From the NCBI GenBank assembly GCA_017399685.1, contig JAFQBM010000006.1:1-64000 (forward strand): a stretch of 64,000 nucleotides of DNA, read 5' to 3'. Made by a program: the position numbers and the translations under genes. The stretch's first letter is position 1, and the number at the start of each line of letters is the position of its first letter. The stretch is from Lachnospiraceae bacterium. GTDB lineage: Bacteria; Bacillota; Clostridia; Lachnospirales; Lachnospiraceae. Below, piece after piece: positions 24,273 to 34,340 of this stretch. The notes below the pieces were generated by a model. The model did not search any database, was not told where the DNA came from, and saw only the letters and a list, made by a program, of their open reading frames with translations.

Positions 24273-27206
24273 ATGATTACATTTCAAATAACCTATGATG
24301 AACGTATTCCTAAATGTACCATGGGAATTAATAATCATCCCCTACGTAGCGACAGTAAGCTGAATGATTACATAAATACACCTTTGGAACGTTGGATTGA
24401 TTATTTGCTGTATCAACTGCCAGTAGAAACCAATGACAGGGATATTCATATTTTATTTTCCGGCAGTGATGAGGGGTACGAACTGGTACGAAAACATGTG
24501 CAGGAGAATCTGGCTACGAGAAAGGACGCACAGTTTACGGTAATGAGAAAAAGTGAATATTTCTCTCATACTAAGGAAAACGACGTGGCTCCATCGAAAG
24601 ATTTATACATTGAAGAGAAAAAAGAAATGGAAACATTGGTGCAAGGGCTTGAGGATTTGACCTTTGATGTTCTGTGGATGAGAAAAGATAAAATCAATGA
24701 GATTGATGCACCAAACATTGCAAAGGAGCCTTATTTAAGTTTAATTGATTCAGCTCTTATCAAAAAAGAACAAGAAGATTTGGATGCTATTTGTGACGAA
24801 ATCATAAATTATGATTTGGAACAGTGTGACAAGCTAAAGTATGATATTACAGAAACTTTGTATTCAAAAGCCGGAATTGAATTGGTAGTGGCTCAAATTG
24901 AAAAACGGAAGAAGAGCATTTTAGAAGTGGAACAAGCCAAAGAACTGGAACGCCTTTTCTTTGGGGTGGAAAGCTTTGATAAAGATAAATTAAATGAATT
25001 AGAAGCATATCTGCGTAGTGGAAAATATTTAAGCCATTTAATTGAACCTTATACTATTTTGGTGGATCAGAGAAAAGAAATATTAATCCGGGCTGAGGTT
25101 GAATTACTGTGTGAATCTTATCTTACCATGTCCTTTGAAGAATTGGAGGCTTTAAAGCAAAGATTACTAAGTGGGGAATTTGAGGAAGTATATGTACTTA
25201 CTTATGTGAAGTTAATTGAAGTCCGGATGGACGAGCTGGCAATTATGGACATTGAAGAGATTTGTCAAAGTATTGATGAAGACAGGATGGAAGGTGCAGA
25301 GAATGCCATAAATCGGTTGGAGGAATCCGGGTATAAAGAGAGATTGTGGAAACCTTACGAGGTGGCTTTAAGAATTCAGAAAGTGTATTTAGAGAAGATG
25401 TCATTGGTTAAGAAGTGTAATGACTTTAATCAGTTGACGCAATCAGAAGCCATGCATTTGCTGGAATGGGTGAAGGAGCAGGAAATCAATGAAGGAACAA
25501 AGCAGGCTTATTCCCAATGTTTAACCAAGAGAATTCATAACATACAGGGATTGGCAGTATACCGTTATTCTGCTTATTTACAATCTTTGTTAAAGAGTAC
25601 CCAGGTAGGAAATCTCTTCTGTTTAACCTTGATTTCCAAGGATTATTATCCGAAAATTGAGGAGCTAAGAAAAACTTTTAAGGAATTTGATGATTACTCT
25701 ATGCCGATTGGAGTCATTGAAGGAAATAAAACAAGTGGAACTTTAATTTTTAAAGATTGCCTAATGTTCCAGGAACAAGGACTTACGAAGATAATTCCAC
25801 TTAGTGAAGTGCGTAATATTGAAGCAAACAAAAAGATGTTACAGGCACAGGTTGTATTAACCACTCATAATGGTAAAACACATCCACTATTGACGATTAT
25901 GGGGCATAAAAAAGGAGAAGAAGTTGCCAAGGTGCTTTTAACCCTGGTTGACACCATTCGTACCAAGGTGTCTCTTCCAAGTGCAGATGCACCGGAAATG
26001 TCATTACCATTATGGAGCAGATCTGTGGGAGAACCGGAAAAATTAGATCATGTCATTACCATAGAGAAAGTAATCAAAAGATTTCTGCTTACCCTAAACC
26101 AGATTGACGAACAGAAGGTGAAATATATTTCTACCTACATTTCTGCGGATTGGCAGAAGAAGCTGGATAAGGCAAGGGAGAATTTTGCGAAATATTCCAT
26201 GGAGGAAATACCTTTTGTGTTATGGGATGCTTCCAAGGGAAATCTTCGTTATGGAATGTGTATTACAGACCGGAGAATCTATGTAAAGACTGCTGGAGGA
26301 AAGGAATATGATGTTTCCTTGGGTCAGATTTATGAAATCATTCCTTCTACTACAGAAAAAGGTATATCATTCCTTTTGAAATTAACAGATACCAAAACAC
26401 AGGAACTTCCATTCGAGGCAATGGAACCAGAACTGGCTATGAAGTGGAAGGCTGCCATGGAAGATGTATTAGAAGGTATCTTAGAATGTCAAACTAGAGA
26501 GATGATTCAGAGTTTGATTGCCCAACGTCCGGCTGTGAATTTAGAAGAAAACTTTAATATGGCTTCCATGGAATCATTGGTGAAGGCTCCTGTTGAGGTA
26601 CCGGTGGCAGATGCTGTTATGCCACAAGAAGAGATTGAAATTCCAAAGGCAGAACCTTTGATTGAAGAAGAAATACCTGTTTTTGTGCCAACACCTGACC
26701 CGGTATTTACGAAGGTAGAAGAACCAGAAGCAATAGAACCGGAGATAATGGAGTCAGAGGTAGAGGAAGAAAGTGTACCGGAGCCAGAAGCAGAGGAACC
26801 GGAGGTAGTAGAGGAAAGTATACCGGAGCCAGAGATTATGGAGCCGGAGGTAGTAGAAGAAAGTGTACCGGAACCAGAGATTATGGAGCCGGAGGTAGTA
26901 GAAGAAAGTGTACCGGAACCGGAGATTATGGAGCCGGAGGTAGTAGGAGAAAGTGTACCGGAACCGGAGATTATGGAGCCGGAGGTAGTAGAAGAAAGTG
27001 TACCGGAACCGGAGATTATGGAGCCGGAGGTAGTAGAAGAAAGTGTACCGGAACCAGAGATTATGGAGCCGGAGGTAGTGGAAGAAAGCGTACCAGAACC
27101 AGAAGTACTGGAGTCAGAAGAAGAGGAAGAAGTGTTTGTAGAGGCTTCGGAAGAAAGCTTTTTGGATATCGATGCTTTGATTGACCGTATTATTAGTGGA
27201 GAGTAG
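24273..27206 (+). CDS. Uncharacterised protein with PH-like domains and an acidic repeat tail
   Basis: The 977-residue protein has no signal peptide or membrane helix. Residues 1-120 form a small mixed domain ([34 protein letters not shown]). About 130-470 are helical, with short repeated modules ([40 protein letters not shown]). About 485-570 and 640-740 look like two PH-like beta domains ([39 protein letters not shown]). The C-terminal 190 residues are acidic, with six copies of [15 protein letters not shown] and a final [14 protein letters not shown] helix. The start is fused to the regulator's stop. I cannot name a family. The layout suggests a scaffold with an acidic tail that binds a partner, perhaps the J-like TPR protein encoded next. 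Confidence 0.8.
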   Translation: MITFQITYDERIPKCTMGINNHPLRSDSKLNDYINTPLERWIDYLLYQLPVETNDRDIHILFSGSDEGYELVRKHVQENLATRKDAQFTVMRKSEYFSHTKENDVAPSKDLYIEEKKEMETLVQGLEDLTFDVLWMRKDKINEIDAPNIAKEPYLSLIDSALIKKEQEDLDAICDEIINYDLEQCDKLKYDITETLYSKAGIELVVAQIEKRKKSILEVEQAKELERLFFGVESFDKDKLNELEAYLRSGKYLSHLIEPYTILVDQRKEILIRAEVELLCESYLTMSFEELEALKQRLLSGEFEEVYVLTYVKLIEVRMDELAIMDIEEICQSIDEDRMEGAENAINRLEESGYKERLWKPYEVALRIQKVYLEKMSLVKKCNDFNQLTQSEAMHLLEWVKEQEINEGTKQAYSQCLTKRIHNIQGLAVYRYSAYLQSLLKSTQVGNLFCLTLISKDYYPKIEELRKTFKEFDDYSMPIGVIEGNKTSGTLIFKDCLMFQEQGLTKIIPLSEVRNIEANKKMLQAQVVLTTHNGKTHPLLTIMGHKKGEEVAKVLLTLVDTIRTKVSLPSADAPEMSLPLWSRSVGEPEKLDHVITIEKVIKRFLLTLNQIDEQKVKYISTYISADWQKKLDKARENFAKYSMEEIPFVLWDASKGNLRYGMCITDRRIYVKTAGGKEYDVSLGQIYEIIPSTTEKGISFLLKLTDTKTQELPFEAMEPELAMKWKAAMEDVLEGILECQTREMIQSLIAQRPAVNLEENFNMASMESLVKAPVEVPVADAVMPQEEIEIPKAEPLIEEEIPVFVPTPDPVFTKVEEPEAIEPEIMESEVEEESVPEPEAEEPEVVEESIPEPEIMEPEVVEESVPEPEIMEPEVVEESVPEPEIMEPEVVGESVPEPEIMEPEVVEESVPEPEIMEPEVVEESVPEPEIMEPEVVEESVPEPEVLESEEEEEVFVEASEESFLDIDALIDRIISGE
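26826..27095 (+). repeat. Six 45-bp tandem repeats encoding an acidic Pro/Glu tail
   Basis: Six in-frame 45-bp units encode [15 protein letters not shown]; one copy has G in place of E. Units differ by only one or two bases (CCAGAG/CCGGAG). Decayed units lie on each side (26740-26825 and 27096-27130). The array is prone to slippage in whole 15-residue steps. Confidence 0.9.
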
Positions 27207-27238
27207 TAAAGTAATTATAATGGAGGAGAAGAAAGAGG

Positions 27239-30200
27239 ATGGATACATCACTTGCGTTTCAAATTTTGGAGTGTGAACAAACAAAGGACAAGTCTGTGAT
27301 TACCAATGCATATCGTAAGAAATTAGTTACTGTAAATCCTGAAGAAGACCCAAAAGGATTTATGGAACTAAGAACTGCATTTGAAGTGGCGGTAAAATAC
27401 AGCGAAGAAGTGGAAGAAGAGGAAGGGGTAAAAATTCCGGAAACTCCTATGGAAATCTTTATTGATAAGGTAAAGAATTTATATTTTTCTAAGGAAAACA
27501 GATTAGATCCAAAGTCATGGGAAGATGTGTTGGAAGAGGATGTATGTGTTTATTTAGAGACAGCAGACGAAGCATTACGCCAGTTGTTAATTTTCTTTAT
27601 GGATCACTTCCGCCTGACACTTCCTGTCTGGAAAGCCATTGACCAAAAAGTGGGGATAGCTTCCAGAAATGATGATTTTTACGAAGATTTTCCGGAGGAT
27701 TTTGTCCGTTTTATTAAAAGTACGCCATATGAAGAGAACTTCTTTCCTTTTGAATTGATGGAAGGAGAAGATTTTACCCAGATTGATGATTATGTGAGAC
27801 TTTATTATGATTGTAAGCATTATTTCGATTTACGACAGCTGGATGAAGTAAAAACAGCATTAAAGCAGATGGATCAGATGACCTTAGATCATCCATTTAC
27901 TCACATTGAACGGTTGGGACTTGCCCATCTGGAAGAAGATACGGACACCATGAATCGGGAGTTAGATTATTTAGAGGCATATGAGCCGAAAAATGAATTT
28001 ATCTTATTCCATATCGCATATTACTATTCAAAACTGGATAAATTTGAGCTGGCAGAGCCAATCCTTGAAAAGATTTTAGAAGAAAATCCAAAGCATTACA
28101 GTGCCCGTAAATTACATTACGAATACCTTTACCAGACCGGAAAATATAAAGAAGCCAGAAAAGGATATCTGGACTTATTAGATTATGAAAATCATGATCC
28201 TGATTTGGTGGAAAAACTGCAAAAATGTAATGAAGTGGTGATTCCGATTCTGGAAAAAGAATTTGAAGAAAACCATAATTATGAGGCTTACATTGAGTCC
28301 TGCTGGGCATTGTTCCAAAATGACAGACAGGAAGAGGCACTGAAGAAATTAGAGGATTATCCGGAAGAAGAACGAAATCCTTTGAATTATGATAATATCT
28401 GCGGTAAAATGTACGCTTCGTTGCAAAGATATGAAGAAGCACTTCCGTATTTGTATCGTTGGAGAGAGGCATTAAAGCAGGTGGCAGATGATGGAACAGA
28501 AAAAAATACCAAGGAAATTAAGAAAATTCCATATTCTACCCTGATGATTGTAAATTGTTATATGGAGCTTGGAAGAAATAGTAAGACTCCGGATGAATAC
28601 TTCGAAAAAGCCATGGCAGAAATGCCAAAGGATTTGAAGAAGGATGACGAGCATTACATGAATTATATGACCATGCGGGCATATATTAAGCTGACTTTGA
28701 AAGATTATAATGCCTGTATTGATATCTGTGATACGATTTTAAATATGGAACCTCATAATATCTATGCCCATATTTATATGCAGGAAGCGTTTTATGAAGT
28801 ACGAAATGGACAAAATGTAGTAAATGAGTACCATTATCTGAAGGAGTATGCTCCGGCATATATAAAATCCTATGAATTTGCAGCCAGAGTATTTTTCGCT
28901 TATGGACAGAATGAAGATGTATTCAGTGTAGTAGAAGAAGCCAGAAAACGGGAAGTGGACAGCTTATTGTTAGAGTTTTTGTATACCCGTTCTAAGCGTT
29001 ATGTTGTGGAAGAAGTTTCTGAAATGAAGGAACTGGTAGTTAAATACAAAGAAATCATTCATAAAATGGAAACCGAAGAAACGGATATTGAGGACCGCCT
29101 GGAAGTATACAGGGAACAAATCTATCTGTATATGGATATGAAAGAATTCGGTACTGCATTGACATTATGTGAGAAATTGCTTCAAAGTGACGAAGAGAAA
29201 GATAGAAACCTTTATTTAAAGGCAGATATTTTAAGACAGGATGGAAAATATAAAGATGCTTTAAAAATCTTTTTAGAACTGGACAAGAACAATCCTGATT
29301 ATGAAATTTATGCTTTCAATGCGGCACGTTGTTACCATGAAATGAACCAGCCGGATAAGGAAAAGCAGTATCTTAAGAGAACCTTATCCATTAATCCTCA
29401 GCACCAGAATGCAAACAGCCATATTGCAGATATATTGAAAAAGCAGTTAAAATCAAGTTGGGATTGGAATGTATTCCAGGAAGCCATTGAGTATGCTTCA
29501 AAACAGATTGACTTGCTGCCAAATTGTTATTATTTGATTGAGCGTGGATTATTGTATCTGGATGCAGGTATGATAGACCTTGCAAAAGCGGATTTTCAGG
29601 CTGCTATGGAGGACGATCCGGAAGATTTATATGCTTACAATAATATGGGATTTGCGTATGAGCAAAGCTGGGATTTGGAAAAGGCTTGTGAATATTACTT
29701 AAAGTCCATGGAATTAGTAAAGAACAAAGAAACGGGACTTCCGTTTATTAATGCAGGAGATTCCTACATGGCTCTTGGAGATTATGAAAAGGCTATGGAG
29801 TATTATCAGAAACGATTGGATATGTTCCCTAACAGTTCGGAATATGTTCTTCGTAAAATGGCAGAATGTGCTCATCGTCTTGGCCATTTTGAGGAGTCTA
29901 TCAAGTACTATGAGAGTTTTTCGGATTTTGTTGAGGACGCAGATGACATTGAAGATGATACTTTAAACAAAGGTGATGTATATCTGGATATGGGAAAGGA
30001 AGAAGAGGCTCTTACCTACTATCAAAAGTATGCCAGCAAGTCTTTGTTAAAGAAAAAGAATACTGTAACTATAAAAGGTTTAAGACGTATGGCGAATTAT
30101 TACGGTTATAATAAAAATGACTGGAATAAGGCAAGAACCTTTGCAAAGAAAGCCTGGGCCATGGCAAAACTGGAAGATGGAAACGATTATATCAATGCCT

Positions 30201-30595
30201 TGATTACTTATATGACCTGTAATTATTATCTGAATGATATCGAGGAGAATAAAAAGCTTTATGATAAAGCAGGGGATTATTTTGAATATTCTTGTCGGGG
30301 AGGTAGAACGGGCTATCTTAATACTCCGGTTTATAAACCTTTAAAATACCGCAGATTATTCGATGTGGAATATTATTGTGGAAATATAGAAGAGGCAAAA
30401 TCATACCTAAAGGTAATGAAAGAAAGTCCTCGTTGTGCAAGCTGTGATTATAGAAAATGTATTGATGCAATCGAAGCGGAAATTATGATTCTATTAGCAC
30501 AAAATGAGAAAGAAGCCGCAATGGAATTGATTCGGGAATTAGAAGCAGTAAATCCTATTAGTTCGGAAGCTGCGTTCTTTAAAACTTTATTATAA
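27239..30595 (+). CDS. J-domain-like protein with long TPR array
   Basis: The 1118-residue protein is cytosolic. Residues 1-60 resemble a J domain (AFQILECEQTKDKSVITNAYRKKL, then FMELRTAFEVAV), but the HPD motif that stimulates Hsp70 is replaced by NPEEDPKG, so Hsp70 activation is doubtful. Most of the rest is TPR-like: AYNNMGFAYEQSWDLEKACEYY, INAGDSYMALGDYEKAMEYY and GDVYLDMGKEEEALTYYQKY. Near the end, SPRCASCDYRKC is a cysteine-rich loop. GGAGGAG precedes the ATG, and the gene follows the 977-residue gene by 32 bases. A terminator follows. J-like/TPR proteins of this build occur in clostridia next to Hsp70-like genes, but no Hsp70 gene is visible here. Confidence 0.85.
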   Translation: MDTSLAFQILECEQTKDKSVITNAYRKKLVTVNPEEDPKGFMELRTAFEVAVKYSEEVEEEEGVKIPETPMEIFIDKVKNLYFSKENRLDPKSWEDVLEEDVCVYLETADEALRQLLIFFMDHFRLTLPVWKAIDQKVGIASRNDDFYEDFPEDFVRFIKSTPYEENFFPFELMEGEDFTQIDDYVRLYYDCKHYFDLRQLDEVKTALKQMDQMTLDHPFTHIERLGLAHLEEDTDTMNRELDYLEAYEPKNEFILFHIAYYYSKLDKFELAEPILEKILEENPKHYSARKLHYEYLYQTGKYKEARKGYLDLLDYENHDPDLVEKLQKCNEVVIPILEKEFEENHNYEAYIESCWALFQNDRQEEALKKLEDYPEEERNPLNYDNICGKMYASLQRYEEALPYLYRWREALKQVADDGTEKNTKEIKKIPYSTLMIVNCYMELGRNSKTPDEYFEKAMAEMPKDLKKDDEHYMNYMTMRAYIKLTLKDYNACIDICDTILNMEPHNIYAHIYMQEAFYEVRNGQNVVNEYHYLKEYAPAYIKSYEFAARVFFAYGQNEDVFSVVEEARKREVDSLLLEFLYTRSKRYVVEEVSEMKELVVKYKEIIHKMETEETDIEDRLEVYREQIYLYMDMKEFGTALTLCEKLLQSDEEKDRNLYLKADILRQDGKYKDALKIFLELDKNNPDYEIYAFNAARCYHEMNQPDKEKQYLKRTLSINPQHQNANSHIADILKKQLKSSWDWNVFQEAIEYASKQIDLLPNCYYLIERGLLYLDAGMIDLAKADFQAAMEDDPEDLYAYNNMGFAYEQSWDLEKACEYYLKSMELVKNKETGLPFINAGDSYMALGDYEKAMEYYQKRLDMFPNSSEYVLRKMAECAHRLGHFEESIKYYESFSDFVEDADDIEDDTLNKGDVYLDMGKEEEALTYYQKYASKSLLKKKNTVTIKGLRRMANYYGYNKNDWNKARTFAKKAWAMAKLEDGNDYINALITYMTCNYYLNDIEENKKLYDKAGDYFEYSCRGGRTGYLNTPVYKPLKYRRLFDVEYYCGNIEEAKSYLKVMKESPRCASCDYRKCIDAIEAEIMILLAQNEKEAAMELIRELEAVNPISSEAAFFKTLL

Positions 30596-30602
30596 GAGCA
30601 AC

Positions 30603-30640
30603 AGGCGTTTAGGAAAATCTCTAAACGCCTGTTTTCTTAT
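30603..30640 (+). terminator. Intrinsic terminator after the J/TPR gene
   Basis: AGGCGTTTAG pairs with CTAAACGCCT around an 8-nt loop, followed by GTTTTCTTATT. It lies between convergent genes; the T run serves the plus strand only. Confidence 0.85.
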
Positions 30641-31419
30641 TCTTCTGCCAGTAAAGAAGCAGAAAAAGCAAATAATACGACAGCCACTCCTGGAGCAATG
30701 ACGAGCCAGGGTGCCCGGAATAAATATGCCTGAGCCTCAGAAAGCATTCTTCCCAGACTTGCAGTTGGGGGATTAATTCCCAGTCCTAAATAACTTAGGC
30801 TGGCTTCTGCTAAGATGGCATTGGTAAATCCCACACTAAATGCAGATAATAAAGTAGCTTTCGCATTGGGAAGAATGTGTTTCATCACAATTCTTATGGT
30901 AGAGGCTCCCATAACACGGGAAGCTGTAATAAAATCCAGATTTTTAATTCTCAATGCCTCTGCCCTTGCAACCCGGGAAAAACTTGGAATAAATACGATG
31001 GAAAGTGCCAGAATCAGATTCCGTTCTCCGGTGCCAAATAAACTGATAAATACAAGAGCCAGCAATATACTTGGAAATGCAGTAATACAATCCATAATCC
31101 GCATCAGTATCTCATCAAAAGCTCCTCCAAGGACACCACTAAAAAGCCCAATCAGGGTTCCGGTGATGCCACCAAGAAAAATAGTGGAAATGGCACAAAA
31201 TACAGTATGACGGCTGCCAACAAGAACTCTGCTAAGCATATCCCTGCCAAAATTATCAGTACCAAGTAAATGAGTAAGGTCAGGAGGGGAAAATTTTAAA
31301 CGGGCATTCATTTCATTAGGGTCAAAAGGGGTATAAAAACAGCCAATCAGAACCAAAAGCAGTAAAATTCCTAATAAAATAAAGCCGACTCGTTTCTTAT
31401 GTTTCATTTTTATACCCAT
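30637..31419 (-). CDS. Peptide/nickel-type ABC transporter permease, DppC/OppC-like
   Basis: The roughly 260-residue inner-membrane protein pairs with the DppB-like permease encoded upstream. It has a first membrane helix (VGFILLGILLLLVLIGCFYTP), then HLLGTDNFGRDMLSRVLVGSR, typical of DppC, and the EAA loop region with EALRIKNLDFITASRVMGAS and HILPNA, which contacts the ATPase. It ends with SYLGLGINPPTASLGRML. I chose the start MGIKMKHKKR at 31419, after AAAGGAAAAG; the longer frame to 31488 would overlap the upstream gene by 44 bases, while this start leaves 25. No ATPase genes (dppD/dppF) lie downstream, where a convergent terminator closes the region. Confidence 0.92.
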   Translation of the reverse strand: MGIKMKHKKRVGFILLGILLLLVLIGCFYTPFDPNEMNARLKFSPPDLTHLLGTDNFGRDMLSRVLVGSRHTVFCAISTIFLGGITGTLIGLFSGVLGGAFDEILMRIMDCITAFPSILLALVFISLFGTGERNLILALSIVFIPSFSRVARAEALRIKNLDFITASRVMGASTIRIVMKHILPNAKATLLSAFSVGFTNAILAEASLSYLGLGINPPTASLGRMLSEAQAYLFRAPWLVIAPGVAVVLFAFSASLLAEE

Positions 31420-31444
31420 GCATTTCGCACTTTTCCTTTCTGCC

Positions 31445-32404
31445 TTAATTTCTTTCCATTGTTTCTTTTCTTCGCATTCTAGGGTCAACTATCATATAAA
31501 GAATATCGATGATTCCGTATGCAATCATTACCACCGAGGCAATAAAAACAATAATGGAAGATACCACAGGATAATCCCGGTTTCCAATGGAAGTTACCAG
31601 TAACCTTCCAAGTCCCGGAATATTAAAGACCTGTTCCACTACAATGCTTCCTGCAAGTAAGTCTCCCACAATCATTCCCATAATGGTAAGCACCGGTATC
31701 AGGGCATTTTTCAGTACATGAACCGTTAAAATACGAAAACTGCTTAAGCCTTTTCCTTTTGCAGTGATGACATAGTCTTGTTTCATTTGTTCCAGAATGG
31801 ACACTCTTAAGAACTTTACCACCATGGCAATCTTTGGAATGGAAACAGCAACCGCCGGAAGTATCATGTAAGTAAAAAATTCCAGCTTGTTTTCTTCATA
31901 GGAAACATAATTTCCCACCTGAATCCAGTTTAGAACCAGACCGAAGAGTATGGTTAATAAAATTCCAAGGAAAAATGGAGGTATGGACATAATCAGCTGG
32001 GAAAGAACAGTGATGATTCCGCTGGTTTTGGAATGTTTTTTACGTCCAGCCAACATTCCTAAGGGAATGGAAATGGCAAGGGTAATAAGAAAGGAAAATG
32101 CCATTAAAGTAAAAGTAATAGGAAGTCTTTCGCCAATCAGTTCACTGGCTGGAATCTGGTAGGTGTAGGAAACGTTTCCTTCCTTTTCAAACAACCCTTT
32201 TAGAAAATTACCATAACGTGTGAGAAATGGGTCATTTAAGCCCATTTGCTCTTCTAGTTCTAAAAGACGATCTTCAGTAACATTGGTTCCAAGCATTGCC
32301 AAGGCTGGATTTGATGGTATCTGGTCAAACAAAAAGAAGGTAACAAAAGAAACCGCAAACAATGTAATAATGAGAGTGATGAATTTTTTTCCAATTTGTT
32401 TCAT
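31445..32404 (-). CDS. Peptide/nickel-type ABC transporter permease, DppB/OppB-like
   Basis: The 319-residue membrane protein starts with a transmembrane helix (FITLIITLFAVSFVTFFLFDQIPSNP) followed by a long external region. It then has the BPD-transporter core with LGMLAGRKKHSK, IPPFFLGILLTILFGL, the EAA-type loop YVITAKGKGLSSFRIL and GSIVVEQVFNIPGLG RLLV, all typical of DppB/OppB. It forms the translocation pore with the DppC-like protein. GGAGGTAAC precedes the ATG on the minus strand. A 113-base nested inverted repeat (32433-32545) separates it from the binding-protein gene and may lower its expression relative to that gene. Confidence 0.94.
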   Translation of the reverse strand: MKQIGKKFITLIITLFAVSFVTFFLFDQIPSNPALAMLGTNVTEDRLLELEEQMGLNDPFLTRYGNFLKGLFEKEGNVSYTYQIPASELIGERLPITFTLMAFSFLITLAISIPLGMLAGRKKHSKTSGIITVLSQLIMSIPPFFLGILLTILFGLVLNWIQVGNYVSYEENKLEFFTYMILPAVAVSIPKIAMVVKFLRVSILEQMKQDYVITAKGKGLSSFRILTVHVLKNALIPVLTIMGMIVGDLLAGSIVVEQVFNIPGLGRLLVTSIGNRDYPVVSSIIVFIASVVMIAYGIIDILYMIVDPRMRRKETMERN

Positions 32405-32432
32405 GTATGTTACCTCCTTTGGGTTTGTGGGG

Positions 32433-32545
32433 ATTTAGGTAGTGGGGGGAAATTGGTGCAAAACATCCGGAAACGGGTTCCGAAGCAGTGGCAAGTCGCC
32501 CTTATTCCGGATGTTTTGACCAATTTCTATTTACGTTACCTAAAT
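32433..32545 (-). promoter_or_regulatory. Nested inverted repeat between binding protein and permease genes
   Basis: Three nested arms share one centre: ATTTAGGTA (32433) with TACCTAAAT (32537), AAATTGGT (32450) with ACCAATTT (32519), and AAACATCCGGAA (32461) with TTCCGGATGTTT (32505). In the message it would fold into a long hairpin after the binding-protein stop. Intercistronic hairpins of this kind commonly stabilise the upstream message and limit read-through in binding-protein operons. No T run follows, so it is not a classical terminator. Confidence 0.7.
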
Positions 32546-32612
32546 GATTTACGCTAGGTGAATTCTATCGAATTTACGTTGTTTCAGTGATTCATGGTAG
32601 CTGAATCGTTTT

Positions 32613-34175
32613 TTATTTTACATAATATACCTTTGACATATCCATGACATAGAGTGGATAGAAAGTGTAACCTGCAAGGTTGTTATCTAAAGCCACTAAT
32701 AACGGTGGGTCCATGATGTAGGCAGAAGCTGCTTCGTTGGTTAGGGCTGCCTGAGCTTCTTTGTAGTAAGTTACCTTTTCATCGTCGTTTATGGTAGATA
32801 CTGCTTTTTGGAATGCTTCGTCAAAAGCAGGGGAACTAAAGTTGATAAAGTTCTTAGAGTTCCCGGTTTCGAAACGGTACATGATGTCCTTTGGTGTCAT
32901 ATTTGCATCCAGACCGATTACGGTAGCCTCGTAGTTTCTGCCCACATAGACTTCTTCCAGCCAGCTTTCCCATTCGATTGGTTCGATGGTGGCATTGATA
33001 CCGATGGCTTTTAATTGTTCTACGATAACTTGTGCAGTATCCATATGGAACTGATAGTTGGAAGGAACTGTAATGGTTAGGTCAAATCCATTTTCATATC
33101 CGGCTTCTGTTAATAAAGATTTTGCTTTTTCAAGGTCATAAGAATAAACAGAATCTAAATCCTTGTTGTAATATTTTTCAAATCCAGAAAACATAGAAGT
33201 GGAAATTTCTGTACCACGACCACCAGCCACCATAAGATTGATTTCTTCTTTGTTCATGGCATAACTGATAGCCTGACGAACTTTTACATCACTTAATGGA
33301 CCGGATTCATTGTTCAGGTAAAGTGCCTGTACCAGATTCATATGCCCTGCAAGAACCTGCATATCATTTTCCACGGCCAGAGCCTGGTCATCCGTCATAT
33401 ATGGGTAGACCTGAATGGTTCCTGATTTTAATTGGGTAACAGCCAAATCGCTGTCTGCAATAACCTTGAATTCTACGCGGTCAAGGTAGGCAGCATTTTC
33501 TTCAGACCAGTAATTTGGATTTTTCTCTACGATATAACTTTCCAATGGGGAATAAGATACGAATTGAAAAGGACCTGTTCCGGAAAGTTCTCCGGTTTTG
33601 TCAGAGTCTTTTGGGATAATGGCGGTAGTCATATATGCCAGCATTTCGGAATCCGGCTGACTTAAAGTTACTTTAACCGTCTTTTCATCCATAATTTCTA
33701 CAGATGCGAATGCTGCATAAGCAGAAGTAAGTGGAGCAGATTGCCCTTCTAACATTCCGGCGCATCGCTTTAAAGAATATTCAATATCCTCTACTGTAAC
33801 AAGGTTTCCATTATGGAACGAAATGCCATCCCTAAGGGTGAAAACGTATTCCGTAGCATCCTCTGAAATGGTTACATCGCTTGCAACAGCAGGAACTAAA
33901 TCGCCTTCCGGCGTAGGTTTTACCAAGCCTTCATAGACATTAAATAAAACTTCTCTGGTTCCTGCCGCTTCTACTAAATGTGGGTCAAGACTGTCGAGAT
34001 CCTGTTGAATTCCAACTACAACAGTACCTCCGTAAGTTTTTTCTCCTGAAGAATTATTAAGTTCAGAAGTAGCATTGTTTGAGTTAGAATCCTTATCGCC
34101 AGAGCATCCGCTGAGTGCAATAGTACCCAAAGCAAACAATGTTGAGATTGTAATGATCTTTTTAAATAGTCTCAT
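32613..34175 (-). CDS. Peptide-type ABC transporter substrate-binding lipoprotein (family 5)
   Basis: The 520-residue protein has a lipoprotein signal (basic start, TLFALGTIALSGC lipobox, cysteine near residue 24). The SBP family 5 (OppA/DppA-like) fold follows, with GGTVVVGIQQDLDSLDPH, EVLFNVYEGLVKP, the family signature YVFTLRDGISFHNG near residue 110, and VKVRQAISYAMNKEEI. It captures peptides or nickel-like ligands outside the membrane and hands them to the permeases encoded downstream. AGGAGTAAC precedes the ATG. The promoter at 34225-34253 is overlaid by the GntR-type palindrome TTGTATACAA. No gene for an ATPase lies nearby, so the transporter must borrow one or is a relic. Confidence 0.95.
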   Translation of the reverse strand: MRLFKKIITISTLFALGTIALSGCSGDKDSNSNNATSELNNSSGEKTYGGTVVVGIQQDLDSLDPHLVEAAGTREVLFNVYEGLVKPTPEGDLVPAVASDVTISEDATEYVFTLRDGISFHNGNLVTVEDIEYSLKRCAGMLEGQSAPLTSAYAAFASVEIMDEKTVKVTLSQPDSEMLAYMTTAIIPKDSDKTGELSGTGPFQFVSYSPLESYIVEKNPNYWSEENAAYLDRVEFKVIADSDLAVTQLKSGTIQVYPYMTDDQALAVENDMQVLAGHMNLVQALYLNNESGPLSDVKVRQAISYAMNKEEINLMVAGGRGTEISTSMFSGFEKYYNKDLDSVYSYDLEKAKSLLTEAGYENGFDLTITVPSNYQFHMDTAQVIVEQLKAIGINATIEPIEWESWLEEVYVGRNYEATVIGLDANMTPKDIMYRFETGNSKNFINFSSPAFDEAFQKAVSTINDDEKVTYYKEAQAALTNEAASAYIMDPPLLVALDNNLAGYTFYPLYVMDMSKVYYVK

Positions 34176-34224
34176 ATTGTTACTCCTTTTTTAATATTTC
34201 TCCCATTATTTAATTGTCTTATAC

Positions 34225-34253
34225 ATTGTATACAAGAAAAAATGAAATGGCAA
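34225..34253 (-). promoter_or_regulatory. Promoter of the ABC transporter operon
   Basis: On the minus strand: TTGCCA (34253-34248), a 17-bp spacer and TACAAT (34230-34225). The predicted start near 34218 leaves a leader of about 43 nt. The -10 box lies inside the palindrome at 34226-34235. Confidence 0.65.
34226..34235. promoter_or_regulatory. Candidate GntR operator on the transporter promoter
   Basis: TTGTATACAA is identical to the palindrome at 14153-14162 in front of ispE-gntR. It covers the transporter -10 box, so a bound GntR dimer would block RNA polymerase. Confidence 0.6.
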
Positions 34254-34340
34254 GTATCTTTTTTGGTACATGAACTGTAACTGGAGATTTTTATGGAGCA
34301 TATGGATATCGAACTGTGGAGAAAAAAGAAATGAACGTAT

